Below, one piece after another: positions 13,757 to 23,101 of a DNA stretch of 64,000 nucleotides. The stretch spans positions 124,001-188,000 of IMG/VR virus record IMGVR_UViG_3300046003_007336. One strand, 5' to 3'. Source of the stretch: a virus. The notes below the pieces were generated by a model. The model ran no database searches. It was not told the DNA's origin and was given only the letters and a program-made list of their open reading frames with translations. The position numbers were made by a program, and so were the translations under genes. Within the stretch, counting starts at the first letter, position 1. The number at the start of each line of letters is the position of its first letter.

Positions 13757-14968
13757 TTAGATGAAGGTCAGGTTGGCGGTGTTGATACCGACCAGACCCA
13801 GGTAGTCAGCAGCGTTACCCAGCGAGTTCGCCGTGTTGGTCAGTTCGACGTAGCCGTAGCGCGTCATGAACGAAACAACCGGTTCCATCGTGTTGGGGTC
13901 GATGACGACGCCCGACGAGGTCAGCGGCACGTAGGGGCAGTAGAACGCGGCGGCGTCCATTTCGTTGCCCTTGTAGCCGACCAGAACCGGGGTTCCGTCC
14001 GAAGCGTACTGGTCAACGTAAACGCGCATCGTGTTGTTCAGGGTGCCGACGAACTTGGTGTTGGTCGGAGCCTCGAACACGCCTTCCGTGGTGCGGGCGA
14101 ACGCCGAAGTGGTCGCCGACTGGAGGACGGTCAGAGCGGTCGGGGAAACGACAACCCAGTTACCGGCGCCACGACGGGTGCGGGCGGCGATCAGGTTGGC
14201 CTGACGGTTGATCAGGATGGCCAGAGCAGCGTGAACGTCACCAACGAAGGTCGGGGTGCCGGTCTTGGCGTTCTGGTCGAACGTCGCGGTCGGAGCACCC
14301 GGCAGGGCGCGCAGCGAGACGAGGATTTCCTGGTCGATCTCGGCGGTGATTTCCTGAGCGAGGGCGCCCATGATTTCAGCCTCGATGTCAATGCCCTGCT
14401 GAGCTTGGGCGTCCTGGGCAGCTTCGAAGGTCCAGCGAGCCGCGAGCTTGCGGGTCTTGGCTTCAACAACTTCCTTCAGGATTTGGATGGAGATACGGTT
14501 ACCCGCACGACCTTCCAGAGCAGCCGTCACAGCAGCCTTCGGGTTGGCGACGTTCTCGTTACCCGAGTAGTAGCGGGCGATGTCGAACGGCGACAGAGCT
14601 TCCGAACCAGCGGTCACGCCCGAGCCGTTCGTGGGAACGGTGTCGGCATAGCGAACGCGCAGGGTGTGGATTTGGGCAACCGGACCCGTCATCGGCTGGA
14701 CGCCGATGATTTCGTTGGCGATGACGGTCGGCATGACGCGGCGGATAACCGGCAGGATGACCTTGTTCAGCGTGGCAACGTTGGCGGCCGAGGTGGCGCC
14801 CGAGGTAGCGGTTTCCATCAGAGCACGGCGGGTGTTATCCAGCACGGTCTCCATGATCTTCTTCTTGTTCGCGTTGAGCGAACCGTCGAAGTTGTGGGTC
14901 AGGTCGTTGCCTTCGCAAAGAGCTTGCTTGGTCGCCTGCCACTGGGATTCAAAAAGGTTCTTAGACAT
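13757..14968 (-). CDS. 23: Major capsid protein, T4 gp23-like
   Basis: Forms the hexamers of the head shell. Diagnostic gp23 segments are MTGPVAQIHTLRVRYADTV (about residues 92-110), the central helical region with QEITAEIDQEILVSLR, and GAGNWVVVSPTALTVLQSAT. At 403 residues it is shorter than T4 gp23 (521), suggesting loss of an insertion domain. T4 gp21 cuts after hydrophobic-x-Glu; candidates here are IME40 and LME52, so maturation probably removes about 40-52 residues. The ribosome-binding site is TTAGGAG. It follows the scaffold gene by 21 bases and ends at a strong terminator. Confidence 0.95.
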   Translation of the reverse strand: MSKNLFESQWQATKQALCEGNDLTHNFDGSLNANKKKIMETVLDNTRRALMETATSGATSAANVATLNKVILPVIRRVMPTVIANEIIGVQPMTGPVAQIHTLRVRYADTVPTNGSGVTAGSEALSPFDIARYYSGNENVANPKAAVTAALEGRAGNRISIQILKEVVEAKTRKLAARWTFEAAQDAQAQQGIDIEAEIMGALAQEITAEIDQEILVSLRALPGAPTATFDQNAKTGTPTFVGDVHAALAILINRQANLIAARTRRGAGNWVVVSPTALTVLQSATTSAFARTTEGVFEAPTNTKFVGTLNNTMRVYVDQYASDGTPVLVGYKGNEMDAAAFYCPYVPLTSSGVVIDPNTMEPVVSFMTRYGYVELTNTANSLGNAADYLGLVGINTANLTFI

Positions 14969-14989
14969 AGTATAAAATCTCCTAAGGGA

Positions 14990-16234
14990 TTAGTTTTTCT
15001 GAATACCGGCAAGACGGACGACTTGCGCGATATTGGCTTCGATTTCCGGGTCGGTTGCTTGAATGCTTTCGACCAACCGGTTGTTACGTTGGTCACCAGT
15101 GACCACCGCAGCAGGTTGCGCCTTGGTCTCAGAGAGAACCCTGGCAGTCTGCGATTGCATCTTCCGAGCGGGCGCCGATTCGGCGACAACAGGGAGGAGG
15201 CGTTCAAAAGACTTGCGGAGTTGCGCCGTGGGGGTGCTATCCAGCATGCCTTCCATCACAGCCCGCTTTTCGCCACGTAGTGGAGCGAGAAGTTCGGACA
15301 TGATCTTCGCACGTTCCGAGCGGTCTTCGGCCAGACGTGCCTTGCGGACGGCGGCTTCAGAGGCCTTCTCGGCTTCCATGAGACGAGCCTTCGAGGTTTC
15401 GAGTTCGGCCTTTTGGGACTCCAGAATGTTCTGGAGCTTCTTGGCTTCGGTCGAATCGGCGAAGTAGCTGGACATGAACTCGGAGATGAAGGACTCGAAA
15501 ATCTTGCGTCCGAAGTGATTCTGACGGTTGCGTTCGAGGTCTTCGTGGATTTGTCCCATTTCGCGAGTGAGTTGCTCGCTGACGTGACGGTCCAGTTTCC
15601 GGGCGGATTCTTTGATGAATCGCTCCTGAGTTTCCTTCAGGCGACGACGGTTCTCGGTGACCAGCTTGATGCGGGTTTCAACCAGGGCCTTACGGTCGAG
15701 GTCGAATTCTTCAAGCTCACGGCCAAGTTGCTTGACCACGAACTCGTCGATTTTCTTGACGTGCGTGTTGTGTGCTTCCGAAAGCTTGGTCTTGAGGACG
15801 TTGACTTCGTTTGCAGCGGCGACGCGCGCCTCGGCTAGGCTCTTGCGCTCAGCGCGAAGGGCCTTGACTTCTTCTGCCAGTTGAGTGGCAATGAAAGTAT
15901 TTGCGCTCGTGAGTTGTTCATTGATGCGCTTGCGGTAGGTCGAGCGACCTTCAGCCAGGGCAGTTTTGACCGACTCGTGAGCTTCACGCAGCTTGTCCAG
16001 TTCAGCGGACTTCTGCGACTCGTAGGACTTGATTACGTCAGTGATGGCGCAATCCATAGCCTCTACAAGATGGTTCTTGTCGTGTTCGTAGCGTTGAGCC
16101 AGTTCAGAACGAACCGATTCTTCAACCTCTGCGCGGACCTCAGAAACCTTTGCATCAAAGGCTTCTTGCAGCGTCGCGAGAAGTTCCGCAGGGAGCACGT
16201 CCGAACCAAGAATGTCGGTTAGGGTTTTATCCAT
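14990..16234 (-). CDS. 22: Prohead core scaffold protein, gp22-like
   Basis: A 414-residue, highly charged and almost entirely helical protein: long coiled-coil segments rich in Glu, Lys and Ala between residues 20 and 310 (for example VRAEVEESVRSELAQRYEHD). It occupies the exact T4 position between protease and capsid genes, and it carries many L-x-E sites for gp21 cleavage. T4 gp22 is 269 residues, so this one is longer. It forms the internal core around which the shell assembles and is destroyed at maturation. A late TAAATA box and a GAGGAG ribosome-binding site precede it. Confidence 0.85.
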   Translation of the reverse strand: MDKTLTDILGSDVLPAELLATLQEAFDAKVSEVRAEVEESVRSELAQRYEHDKNHLVEAMDCAITDVIKSYESQKSAELDKLREAHESVKTALAEGRSTYRKRINEQLTSANTFIATQLAEEVKALRAERKSLAEARVAAANEVNVLKTKLSEAHNTHVKKIDEFVVKQLGRELEEFDLDRKALVETRIKLVTENRRRLKETQERFIKESARKLDRHVSEQLTREMGQIHEDLERNRQNHFGRKIFESFISEFMSSYFADSTEAKKLQNILESQKAELETSKARLMEAEKASEAAVRKARLAEDRSERAKIMSELLAPLRGEKRAVMEGMLDSTPTAQLRKSFERLLPVVAESAPARKMQSQTARVLSETKAQPAAVVTGDQRNNRLVESIQATDPEIEANIAQVVRLAGIQKN

Positions 16235-16302
16235 TGGATTCGAATCTCCTCAGGTGAAATATTTCTCGGGAGGAGAGCATATCGGCCACTCTTCTCTATC
16301 CA

Positions 16303-16308
16303 TATTTA
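16303..16308 (-). promoter_or_regulatory. Late promoter box (AG-TAAATA-TG) for gp22-gp23
   Basis: TAAATA on the minus strand, 68 bases before the gp22 start and downstream of the terminator at 16371-16399. It allows separate high expression of scaffold and capsid. Confidence 0.6.
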
Positions 16309-16370
16309 CTTACGGGTGATTCAAACCTCTGATTTACTGTCAAAAAACGTGTTTTTCTTTGCCAGAAAAG

Positions 16371-16399
16371 CAAAACCCCTCGGAGAATACTCCGAGGGG
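16371..16399 (-). terminator. Rho-independent terminator after gp21
   Basis: A perfect 10-bp stem CCCCTCGGAG / CTCCGAGGGG (16376-16385 with 16390-16399) with an AATA loop. On the minus strand TTTTGCTTTTC follows. It separates the protease transcript from scaffold and capsid. Confidence 0.95.
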
Positions 16400-16426
16400 C
16401 AAGCTATACTCTTTCGAGTGCAGTCT

Positions 16427-17047
16427 TTAGAGCTTTTGAACCCAGTTCAGAAGCTCCTTGTGGAGGTGCTTCTGGGCCTTGGGGTCATCCATAACGGCCT
16501 CAGCAAGTGAGGAAATCATGTTTCCACGGCGGCCCTGCATGGCCTCGTAGACGGCCTTCGGATAAGCATCCGGGGCCGAGGGCTTCGCAACGATATCAAC
16601 GGTGACGATCTCGAAATCTGAGACACGCCCTGAGTCATCAACATCACCTGAACCACGGCTTGAAACGCCGAGCTTGACGCCCGATTCCAAGAGGGTCTTG
16701 ATGATGTTGCCCATCGGCGTCGGCAGAATCTTGAGGCTGCCGTGACCGACGTTGTTCTCCATCCACATCTTGGTGATCATGTGTGAAACACGGTCGATGT
16801 TGATGGTGAGCTTATCAGGGTGATCACACTCGCCGAGAACACTGTCTCCGCGAGAGATGATCGAGTTTACGTCGTCTACTGCCTTTTCGATTTCTCGAAC
16901 CGGGTAAACGCGACCGTTAAGGTTGCGGACGCCGCCCTGGATGAACACACCCTTGAGGGTGAGGCTCTTTCCTTTGCCTTCGCCTTCGTCTTTTGCTTCG
17001 ACGATGACGCCTGCTTGATCAAAGTTTAGTCTTTCTACTAGCAGCAT
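16427..17047 (-). CDS. 21: Prohead core protease, gp21-like
   Basis: A serine protease that cleaves the scaffold and capsid proteins during head maturation. Family motifs are GGVRNLNGRVYPVREI (about residues 39-54), VLGECDHPDK with the catalytic His (about 75-84), INIDRVSHMITKMW, and GVKLGVSSRGSGD with the catalytic Ser (about 128-140). Length 206 is very close to T4 gp21 (212). It lies between the acidic core protein and the scaffold in T4 order and is followed by a terminator. Self-cleavage is expected near the C-terminus, as in T4. Confidence 0.93.
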   Translation of the reverse strand: MLLVERLNFDQAGVIVEAKDEGEGKGKSLTLKGVFIQGGVRNLNGRVYPVREIEKAVDDVNSIISRGDSVLGECDHPDKLTINIDRVSHMITKMWMENNVGHGSLKILPTPMGNIIKTLLESGVKLGVSSRGSGDVDDSGRVSDFEIVTVDIVAKPSAPDAYPKAVYEAMQGRRGNMISSLAEAVMDDPKAQKHLHKELLNWVQKL

Positions 17048-17070
17048 GAGCAGCGTCCTCCCTTACTTGA

Positions 17071-18024
17071 TTACTTCTTGAGACCCGACAGCGGCGAACG
17101 GGTGTTCGGCTTGGAGGTCTTGCCACCAACGCCAACTTCCGAGCCTTCTTTGCTGTTCTTCGGAGCAGCAACCGACGAGAGTGCCGAGTTGGCAGTCTTG
17201 ACGTTGTTGCGACGCTTCTTCAGGTCTTTGACGCCCGGAGCGGTTTCGCGCTCAAAACCAACGTGGTTGGTGGACTTCAGACGAACCGGCTCACCGCCTT
17301 GACGGGCAGCGATGGACTTCTGCGGCAGGGTGGACTTGCCCTGTTGAGCGAAGGTCTTGCCAGCAGCGATTTCCTTGCCATCGGTGGACAGATCGATGTT
17401 GATCTTTTCCAGTTCCGAAACGACCGACTCAGCCAGATCGTCGAAACCTTCTTCGATTTCGTCTTCTGCACCGGCTTCCGGGCCCATGTCGTCTTCGAGG
17501 CCAACGGCAGCAGCAGCGTCGTCAGCTTCCGGCTCCGAACCTTCGGCGTCGAAGCCGAACTGGTCGCCTTCGTCAGCACCGTCGTCGAGACCGCCATCTT
17601 GGCCGAGCATCTCTTCGAACTTGTCGGCCAGACCTTCGAGAGACGCCAGGAGGTCTTCCATGCGCTCTTCGACGTCTTGCGCCGGGGCTTCTTCGCCGCC
17701 CATTTCAGCGGGTTCTTCAACGTCGAAGTTGCCGCCCATGCCATTGGCATCGTCAGCTTCGCCTTCTTCGGCTTCGGCGCCGAACGGGTTGGCATCGGCT
17801 TCTTCGCCTTCACCATCCGTCAGTTCGGACATGTCGGCTTCAGAGAAGTATTCCTCTTCGACGACTTCTTGATCGAAGCCTTCGGCCGAGGGGTCTTCGC
17901 CATTGCGCATCGATTCGTGAATCTGACGGGCACGGGCGACGATGAACTGATGCATCAGTTCTTGAGCTTGTTCTGCGTCACCGTTGAGGTGATGAATCAC
18001 AGCTTGTTCGAGGATAGAGCGCAT
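17071..18024 (-). CDS. Acidic prohead core protein, gp67/gp68-like
   Basis: A 317-residue protein lying between the portal region and the protease, where T4 has genes 67 and 68. Residues 1-40 (SILEQAVIHHLNGDAEQAQE, then FIVARARQIHESM) resemble the helical start of T4 gp67. Residues 42-190 are extremely rich in Glu, Asp, Ala and Gly, and the last 100 residues are basic and Ser/Lys-rich. This fits an internal core protein that fills the prohead and is processed by gp21. It is far longer than T4 gp67 (80). A late box lies 45 bases upstream. Confidence 0.7.
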   Translation of the reverse strand: MRSILEQAVIHHLNGDAEQAQELMHQFIVARARQIHESMRNGEDPSAEGFDQEVVEEEYFSEADMSELTDGEGEEADANPFGAEAEEGEADDANGMGGNFDVEEPAEMGGEEAPAQDVEERMEDLLASLEGLADKFEEMLGQDGGLDDGADEGDQFGFDAEGSEPEADDAAAAVGLEDDMGPEAGAEDEIEEGFDDLAESVVSELEKINIDLSTDGKEIAAGKTFAQQGKSTLPQKSIAARQGGEPVRLKSTNHVGFERETAPGVKDLKKRRNNVKTANSALSSVAAPKNSKEGSEVGVGGKTSKPNTRSPLSGLKK

Positions 18025-18068
18025 TTTTTTCTCCCAAAAAGGTTGCTAGACGCATTAGCGTCCTGCTT

Positions 18069-18074
18069 TATTTA
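18069..18074 (-). promoter_or_regulatory. Late promoter box (AC-TAAATA-AA)
   Basis: TAAATA on the minus strand, 45 bases upstream of the acidic core protein gene. Confidence 0.6.
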
Positions 18075-18121
18075 GTTTTGAGAGAAACCGGCGTCAGAAT
18101 AGGCTGCGAAAAGGCCGGTTT

Positions 18122-18367
18122 TTAGAACATACCGCCGCCCATGCCACCGCCATCGGCTGGTGCGCCGTACATGATCGCCAGAAGGTCTTCGCGTTTCATG
18201 TTCTCTAGCGTGCGCAGGGCGCGCATTTTCTTCAGCCTGTTGAGATGACGCAGCGTCAATACGGGTTTGCGGGTGTCGCTAAGCTCGCGTTTATTCAGCT
18301 TGTCTGCGGCGGGGTCGTAATACCCCGTCGAGACGTCTTGTGGGTCATTGAACTCGTTGAGCTTCAT
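18122..18367 (-). CDS. Small basic head-associated protein next to the portal
   Basis: An 81-residue protein with a conserved-looking basic helical core (KPVLTLRHLNRLKKMRALRT, about residues 34-53) followed by DLLAIMYGAP and a Gly/Met tail. I recognise this pattern as a small protein commonly found next to the portal gene in T4-like phages; its exact role is unknown. It probably belongs to the prohead core or the portal initiation complex. It has its own late box at 18395-18390 and an upstream GGAG ribosome-binding site. Confidence 0.65.
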   Translation of the reverse strand: MKLNEFNDPQDVSTGYYDPAADKLNKRELSDTRKPVLTLRHLNRLKKMRALRTLENMKREDLLAIMYGAPADGGGMGGGMF

Positions 18368-18389
18368 GAATGTCTCCAGGCCTCTGGCT

Positions 18390-18395
18390 TATTTA
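18390..18395 (-). promoter_or_regulatory. Late promoter box (GC-TAAATA-AG) overlapping the portal stop codon
   Basis: The TAA stop of the portal gene forms the first half of the TAAATA box on the minus strand, 23 bases before the next start codon. Confidence 0.55.
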
Positions 18396-20189
18396 GCCGA
18401 GCGGACCAGCGGGAGCCCCACCAGGAGGCGGAGCACCCGGTGCGCCACCATCGGCTGGCGGTGCACCCTCCATCTCGCCACCTTCCATATCCGGCTCGTC
18501 CATCGGCATGTCGTCCATACCCATGTCGCCCATCGGACGGATACCAACCGAAGACAGGTCCGCATCGTTCTCGCTTTCGGCCGGGCTGGAACCCGTCGCG
18601 CGCTTGAGCTTGGCGGCGTTTTCCTGTTTCCACAGCGTCTCGTTTTCGAGGATTTCTTCTTCCGTGAGGTTGAGGAACCGCTTGAGCTTGAAACGCTCAG
18701 AGAGAATCTTGATGCCAGCGACTTGGCTATAGACGGCGGCTTGCGCCTGATCGACTTCGATCTGACGATACTTGGTGAAGTTCTGCGGCGGGTTGAAGCG
18801 AATCTCGTAGAGGTTCGAATCGATCACCATCTCACCTGACTCTGCCAGGAACTTTTTGAACTCGAAATCGAAGACGGGGGCCAGCAGGGTCTGGAGACGC
18901 ATGCAGTATTTGTTGAAGCGGTATTCCTGAATCATCGCGGCGCCGAGCTTGCCGTCGTTGTAGGCACCCTGGCCGCTCTCGTCGTCGCCGAGCGGGAGGT
19001 ATGATTGCGGGATGCGGAGACCACGGGCCAGCTTCTTGGTGAACGCGGTCATGTCGCCGATCTCACCGAGGTTGTCTCCGCCCGGCAGGGTTTCGACCTT
19101 GGAGCCCCGGCCTTCAGCGGACTGTGCGAAGTAGAAATCCTCGTTGATCGACAGGGGATTGTAGGCCGCGTCGATCATGGAGTTGCCGCCGCCGCTGTGG
19201 TTGGGGATACGACGCTGGTGGATTTCGTTCTTCACCTGCTCGATGTGAGCACGAGCCTTGACGGGTGGCATGTTGCCGACGTCGATGTAGAAGACGCGGC
19301 GTTCTGGCGCGCGCTGGACGCGATAGATGATGACCGAGTCCTCAAGGAGTTCCTTCTGCTTGAAGGTCTTGAAAACCGGCTCCAGAACCGACTGACCGAA
19401 CGGCCAGTTGATGTCCATGCCGACGCTGAGGCTGAGGTGAACGACGTGATCTGCGTCGATGGCGAACAGTTCGTTCGACGGGTTGTTGTTCTGGCGCATC
19501 TGGCGCGGGTCACGCCCAGCACCAGCCATACCGAACGCACCGGAACCACCGCCCGACGACGGGCGAGCCGTGGTGATCGCGGCGCCGCCGTTGGCAGAGC
19601 GATACTGGCTCATGTCGGCCTTGGAGGCAGCGAACTTCGCTCCGTTGTTGTAGTCGAAACCACGGATGAAATACTCAATGGGCTTCTTGCCGTCTTCTTC
19701 ATCGACGCGGACCATCTCGACCGAGTAGTGATCGAGCCAGAGCCATTCAAAGGTCTCTGGGTCACGAAGGAAGAACGCATCGCCGTTCTTGATGCAGTTG
19801 CGGAACGTATACCAGAGACGTTTGCGGAACTCGTTCGTCTTGACCCACTTCGCCATGTTGGATTTGAGGATTTTGATCTCAGTCTCGGTGGCGGAATCGT
19901 CCAGATAGTGGATTTCGAACGGCTCGTCGTTCTGCTCCTCAGACTGGGTGCAGAAATCAGCGATAGTGTCGAGAGCCGCGTTGATGTCGGAGTCGCGGTC
20001 CATGTCGTCATACTGGTAATAACGCTGGATGCGGTTCGGGTGACCAGCGTAGACTTCCGGGAGGTAGCTCGAATAGTTTGAGCTTGTACCAGTGGGCTCC
20101 GACATCCTGTCGTAGAAACCCATCGCCTGGGACGCGCCGTTGTTATCTTGTGTCGGTTGAGCTACCGAGAAATACTTACGCCAACTCAT
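18393..20189 (-). CDS. 20: Portal vertex protein, T4 gp20-like
   Basis: Forms the dodecameric portal at one head vertex through which DNA is packaged. Segments typical of gp20 include RIQRYYQYDDMDRDSDINAA (about residues 57-76), a clip/stem region with YFIRGFDYN, and LEDSVIIYRVQRAPERRVFY followed by the long helix of the stem. The C-terminal 50 residues are Gly/Pro/Met-rich and low complexity. Length 598 compares with 524 in T4. I use ATG 20189; a GTG twelve bases upstream is in frame. A late box lies at 20250-20245. It heads the head-gene cluster. Confidence 0.95.
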   Translation of the reverse strand: MSWRKYFSVAQPTQDNNGASQAMGFYDRMSEPTGTSSNYSSYLPEVYAGHPNRIQRYYQYDDMDRDSDINAALDTIADFCTQSEEQNDEPFEIHYLDDSATETEIKILKSNMAKWVKTNEFRKRLWYTFRNCIKNGDAFFLRDPETFEWLWLDHYSVEMVRVDEEDGKKPIEYFIRGFDYNNGAKFAASKADMSQYRSANGGAAITTARPSSGGGSGAFGMAGAGRDPRQMRQNNNPSNELFAIDADHVVHLSLSVGMDINWPFGQSVLEPVFKTFKQKELLEDSVIIYRVQRAPERRVFYIDVGNMPPVKARAHIEQVKNEIHQRRIPNHSGGGNSMIDAAYNPLSINEDFYFAQSAEGRGSKVETLPGGDNLGEIGDMTAFTKKLARGLRIPQSYLPLGDDESGQGAYNDGKLGAAMIQEYRFNKYCMRLQTLLAPVFDFEFKKFLAESGEMVIDSNLYEIRFNPPQNFTKYRQIEVDQAQAAVYSQVAGIKILSERFKLKRFLNLTEEEILENETLWKQENAAKLKRATGSSPAESENDADLSSVGIRPMGDMGMDDMPMDEPDMEGGEMEGAPPADGGAPGAPPPGGAPAGPLG

Positions 20190-20244
20190 ATGTCGTCTCA
20201 CTTTTAAGTCAAGGGGCAGTATAGCAGAGCCCGCATTGTGAGAC

Positions 20245-20250
20245 TATTTA
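20245..20250 (-). promoter_or_regulatory. Late promoter box (AC-TAAATA-GT) before the portal gene
   Basis: TAAATA on the minus strand, 55 bases before ATG 20189, just after the stop of the upstream gene. Confidence 0.6.
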
Positions 20251-20263
20251 GTATAGACAGAAC

Positions 20264-23101
20264 TTAGGAATCTTTGATCTGGGTTAGGAGGACGTTTGTT
20301 CTCCGGGCAGCAGCCCGCTGTTCTTGCTGAATACCAAGCATGGCCTCGAACATTCCCTTCATATCCTTCTGGGTTTTGTTCAGTTGCTCGAACAATCCGG
20401 TGTTGGCGCGGTTGGCGTTTGTCTGTGCAGCCAGGGTTTCGTTGATGGTTCCCAGGCGGCCTTCGGTAGCCCTCGCAGCGTCTGGCGCGGTGGCGGGGCG
20501 GGCTCTGCCGAAGTTTCGGGCCAGCATGCCACCCAAGGCTGCTGGCATAGTCATGGGATTCAAGAGGGGGGCGGCGCGGGCCAATGGCCGTGCAGCATTA
20601 CCCGCCATGCGACCGAGGCCACCAACGAACCTGTCCGTGCGGTCGCGGCCAATCAGATCACGGCCCAGGATGGCCCCATCCATGAGGAGAGAGCCGATGG
20701 TTCCGATAACCGGAACGGTTCCCATAGCCGACGAGAGGCCTTCCATTCCGGCGCCGACACCGTCGCCCTCGGCGAGACGCATAGCAGCCAGACCGGCACC
20801 AACGCCGAGACCGACGCCGGGGATTTTCTTACCCAGGATGCCGCCAACGCGTCCTGCAACACGAGCACCGATGCGAGCCGCACCGCGCATACCAGCACGA
20901 CCACCCACACGACGAGCAACGCCACCGGCAACCCGCGCGACGCGAGACCCAGCAGATGCATGGGTTGCGACAGATGCGGCCGGGCGGGAGGCTCCACGAA
21001 CGCCGCCTGCGACGCTGCCAGCAACGTCAGTAGCCGCTCCGGCGATATCACCCATGAACATGCTTCCCATCAGGGCGGCACCGCCAACGGCTCCCGCGAG
21101 ACGACCGCGACCACCACCCATGAGGCGACCGGCCACACCGGCTGCACCGCGTCCACGACCCATGTGGCGGCCACCATCGGAAACGTCACGCACACGGCTG
21201 CCGAAGCTGCCACGGGCCGCTCCACCACCACCACGACCACCGCCACCACCGCCTCGTCCACCACGTCCACGACGGCCCCGGCCACGACCGAAGCCGCCGC
21301 CCATGCCACCATTGACGATCACGTTTGCGGCGTTGATGTTGACGTTGCTTCCCATCATGTGACGGAAAATGCCACCGATGACCTTCGGGCCCAGCCAGAG
21401 CAAAAGACCGGCACCGACGAGGGCGATCTTTTTGGCCGTGTCACCGAAGGTGTTGCCGATGAAATCCAGACCAGACGTGAAGGCATTGACGACGTGCCCG
21501 ATAGGGGCCGCGATCATGGTCAAGTAGCTGATAAGGGTCAGGATGCCCTTACCGAAATCTGCCGCGATATCGATGCCCGTCTGGAGAGTTTTGGCGAACC
21601 GCTCAACGTCTTCGGGTTTGAGATTGGCGAAGTAGTTGCCGATCTTTTCACCGAGCATCTTCGCAGCCATTTCGAAGTTCTTGAACGACTCGGAATCGAA
21701 CATGTAGGCCATGTTCTCATCGAGCTTCTCAAGGCTGCCGAACAGTCCCTCCAGAACGCTTCCGGCGAGCCGCTTGAAGATGTTACCAAGGGCCAGAAGA
21801 CCGTTGGTCAGGCCCTTGTTGGCCTCCTGCTGCTGAGCCAGTTGACGGAACTCGGCCGCCGACATGTCCTTCATCGCAGCATCCATGTTGATGATCTGCT
21901 CAGCGTGAGTGTTTCCGGCCAGAACTTGTAGGCGGAGAGATTCGCGGTTCGCGTCAACTTCGCGCTTGAATTTCTGCATGAAGGCGAACGAGAGGTCTTG
22001 GCCCTCAGTCGCCGACGACGCGTTGTCCATCGCGGAAATCCAGTCCTGCTGGGCCGAGATCATCTGTGGGAGGCCGCCCTGCGCGAACATCTCGGTGCCC
22101 TGGTTGAACAGGGCCGACTGATGACCGAGAGCGTTGGACATGAAGTTGGCCAGCAACTGGCCGGACTCGCCGGGGATAGCTGCCATGGCCGAGACGGCGC
22201 CGTTGGCGGCAGCCGAGAAGTTTTCCATGGAAGCCTCGGTCATTCCGCCCATGCGGGCCGTAATGGCGGCTTGAGACATGGCCTCCATGGTGGCCTTGAG
22301 GATTTCCTCACGGCCCTTACCGAATGCCTTGGAGAGATCACCCACGCCTTTGGCGAGCGCGATTGAGTTGGCCTGAGAGCGCGTCGAGTTGGCGGCTTCC
22401 ATGTTGCCGAAGTGACGCTGCTGTTCGAGGTATGACATCGTCACCTCGTTGAGGCCCTCAATGGTGTAGCCGTACATGCCGAATTTCTCGGTTGACTGGC
22501 GAACACCCTTGGCGAGTCGCATAACGTCCTTCTGTCCGAAGGCCGCGATGGTCTTGCCATTTTTCTTGATCAGGTCGGCGAAATCAGACAGCGGGAGACC
22601 AGCGGCAGCGGCAGACCGCGCCATGGTGAACAGGCTTCCGTTGAAGGTCTGACCGACCTCGGCTGTATCCCGGTAGGTGCGGATGAGGTTTGTCGCGCCG
22701 CCGATCATGCCGCCGATGACGCCACCCATGCCGAAGTATCCAGCGAACTTGGACAGTGACCGACCGGCCTCGTCTGAGTTCTGACCCAGGACGCCAACGC
22801 CCTTGGCTGCGCCCGACAGGGAACGACGCATGATGCCCCGTTCGTTCTCATCGAGCTTGTGGGATTTGCGGCTCTGGCCTTCGCGACGCTTCAGATCACC
22901 GTCGAGCTTCACCCTGGCCTTGGCACGATTGTCTTCTTCGCGATCACGGGCGCGGTCCTTTGCGCTCGTGCCAGAACCGGAAGACTTGGAGTTGCGATTC
23001 TTCTGATCGGCGAGCGAGCGCGTGACCCTATCGAGAGAACCAGTGTTCTTCCGAAGTTCATTCATGAACTGCTCAAACTGTTCGGAAGAAATATCGCTCA
23101 T
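20264..23101 (-). CDS. Large virion protein, tape-measure-like, with a Gly/Arg-rich central region
   Basis: A 945-residue protein. The first 110 residues are hydrophilic and helical. Residues 110-150 and 520-600 contain hydrophobic, Gly-rich segments that could cross membranes. Residues 600-780 are a low-complexity Gly/Arg/Ala stretch including repeated G-R-G and R-G-G units, and the C-terminus is again helical. Length, helical content, hydrophobic patches and position next to gp26/gp51 suggest a tail tape measure or another internal tail protein injected with DNA. This is inference; T4 gp29 (590 aa) shows no similarity that I can see. A late TAAATA box lies 29 bases upstream. Confidence 0.6.
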   Translation of the reverse strand: MSDISSEQFEQFMNELRKNTGSLDRVTRSLADQKNRNSKSSGSGTSAKDRARDREEDNRAKARVKLDGDLKRREGQSRKSHKLDENERGIMRRSLSGAAKGVGVLGQNSDEAGRSLSKFAGYFGMGGVIGGMIGGATNLIRTYRDTAEVGQTFNGSLFTMARSAAAAGLPLSDFADLIKKNGKTIAAFGQKDVMRLAKGVRQSTEKFGMYGYTIEGLNEVTMSYLEQQRHFGNMEAANSTRSQANSIALAKGVGDLSKAFGKGREEILKATMEAMSQAAITARMGGMTEASMENFSAAANGAVSAMAAIPGESGQLLANFMSNALGHQSALFNQGTEMFAQGGLPQMISAQQDWISAMDNASSATEGQDLSFAFMQKFKREVDANRESLRLQVLAGNTHAEQIINMDAAMKDMSAAEFRQLAQQQEANKGLTNGLLALGNIFKRLAGSVLEGLFGSLEKLDENMAYMFDSESFKNFEMAAKMLGEKIGNYFANLKPEDVERFAKTLQTGIDIAADFGKGILTLISYLTMIAAPIGHVVNAFTSGLDFIGNTFGDTAKKIALVGAGLLLWLGPKVIGGIFRHMMGSNVNINAANVIVNGGMGGGFGRGRGRRGRGGRGGGGGGRGGGGAARGSFGSRVRDVSDGGRHMGRGRGAAGVAGRLMGGGRGRLAGAVGGAALMGSMFMGDIAGAATDVAGSVAGGVRGASRPAASVATHASAGSRVARVAGGVARRVGGRAGMRGAARIGARVAGRVGGILGKKIPGVGLGVGAGLAAMRLAEGDGVGAGMEGLSSAMGTVPVIGTIGSLLMDGAILGRDLIGRDRTDRFVGGLGRMAGNAARPLARAAPLLNPMTMPAALGGMLARNFGRARPATAPDAARATEGRLGTINETLAAQTNANRANTGLFEQLNKTQKDMKGMFEAMLGIQQEQRAAARRTNVLLTQIKDS

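Noticed and set aside
14231-15280. A 349-codon plus-strand frame opposite gp23/gp22
   Set aside because: It crosses the gp22-gp23 junction and mirrors strongly conserved genes; it lacks any recognisable features.
17263-18075. A 270-codon plus-strand frame opposite the acidic core protein
   Set aside because: GAA/GAC-rich coding on the minus strand gives a Phe/Val-rich shadow; the minus-strand gene fits the T4 head cluster.
19005-20081. A 358-codon plus-strand frame opposite the portal gene
   Set aside because: The portal protein is unmistakable on the minus strand.
20324-21931. A 535-codon plus-strand frame (and a 340-codon one at 20340-21362) opposite the tape-measure-like gene
   Set aside because: The sequence is Thr/Ser/Ala or Pro/Arg-rich low complexity produced by the Gly/Arg-rich minus-strand coding region, with no coupling or ribosome-binding site. 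It is a composition artefact.
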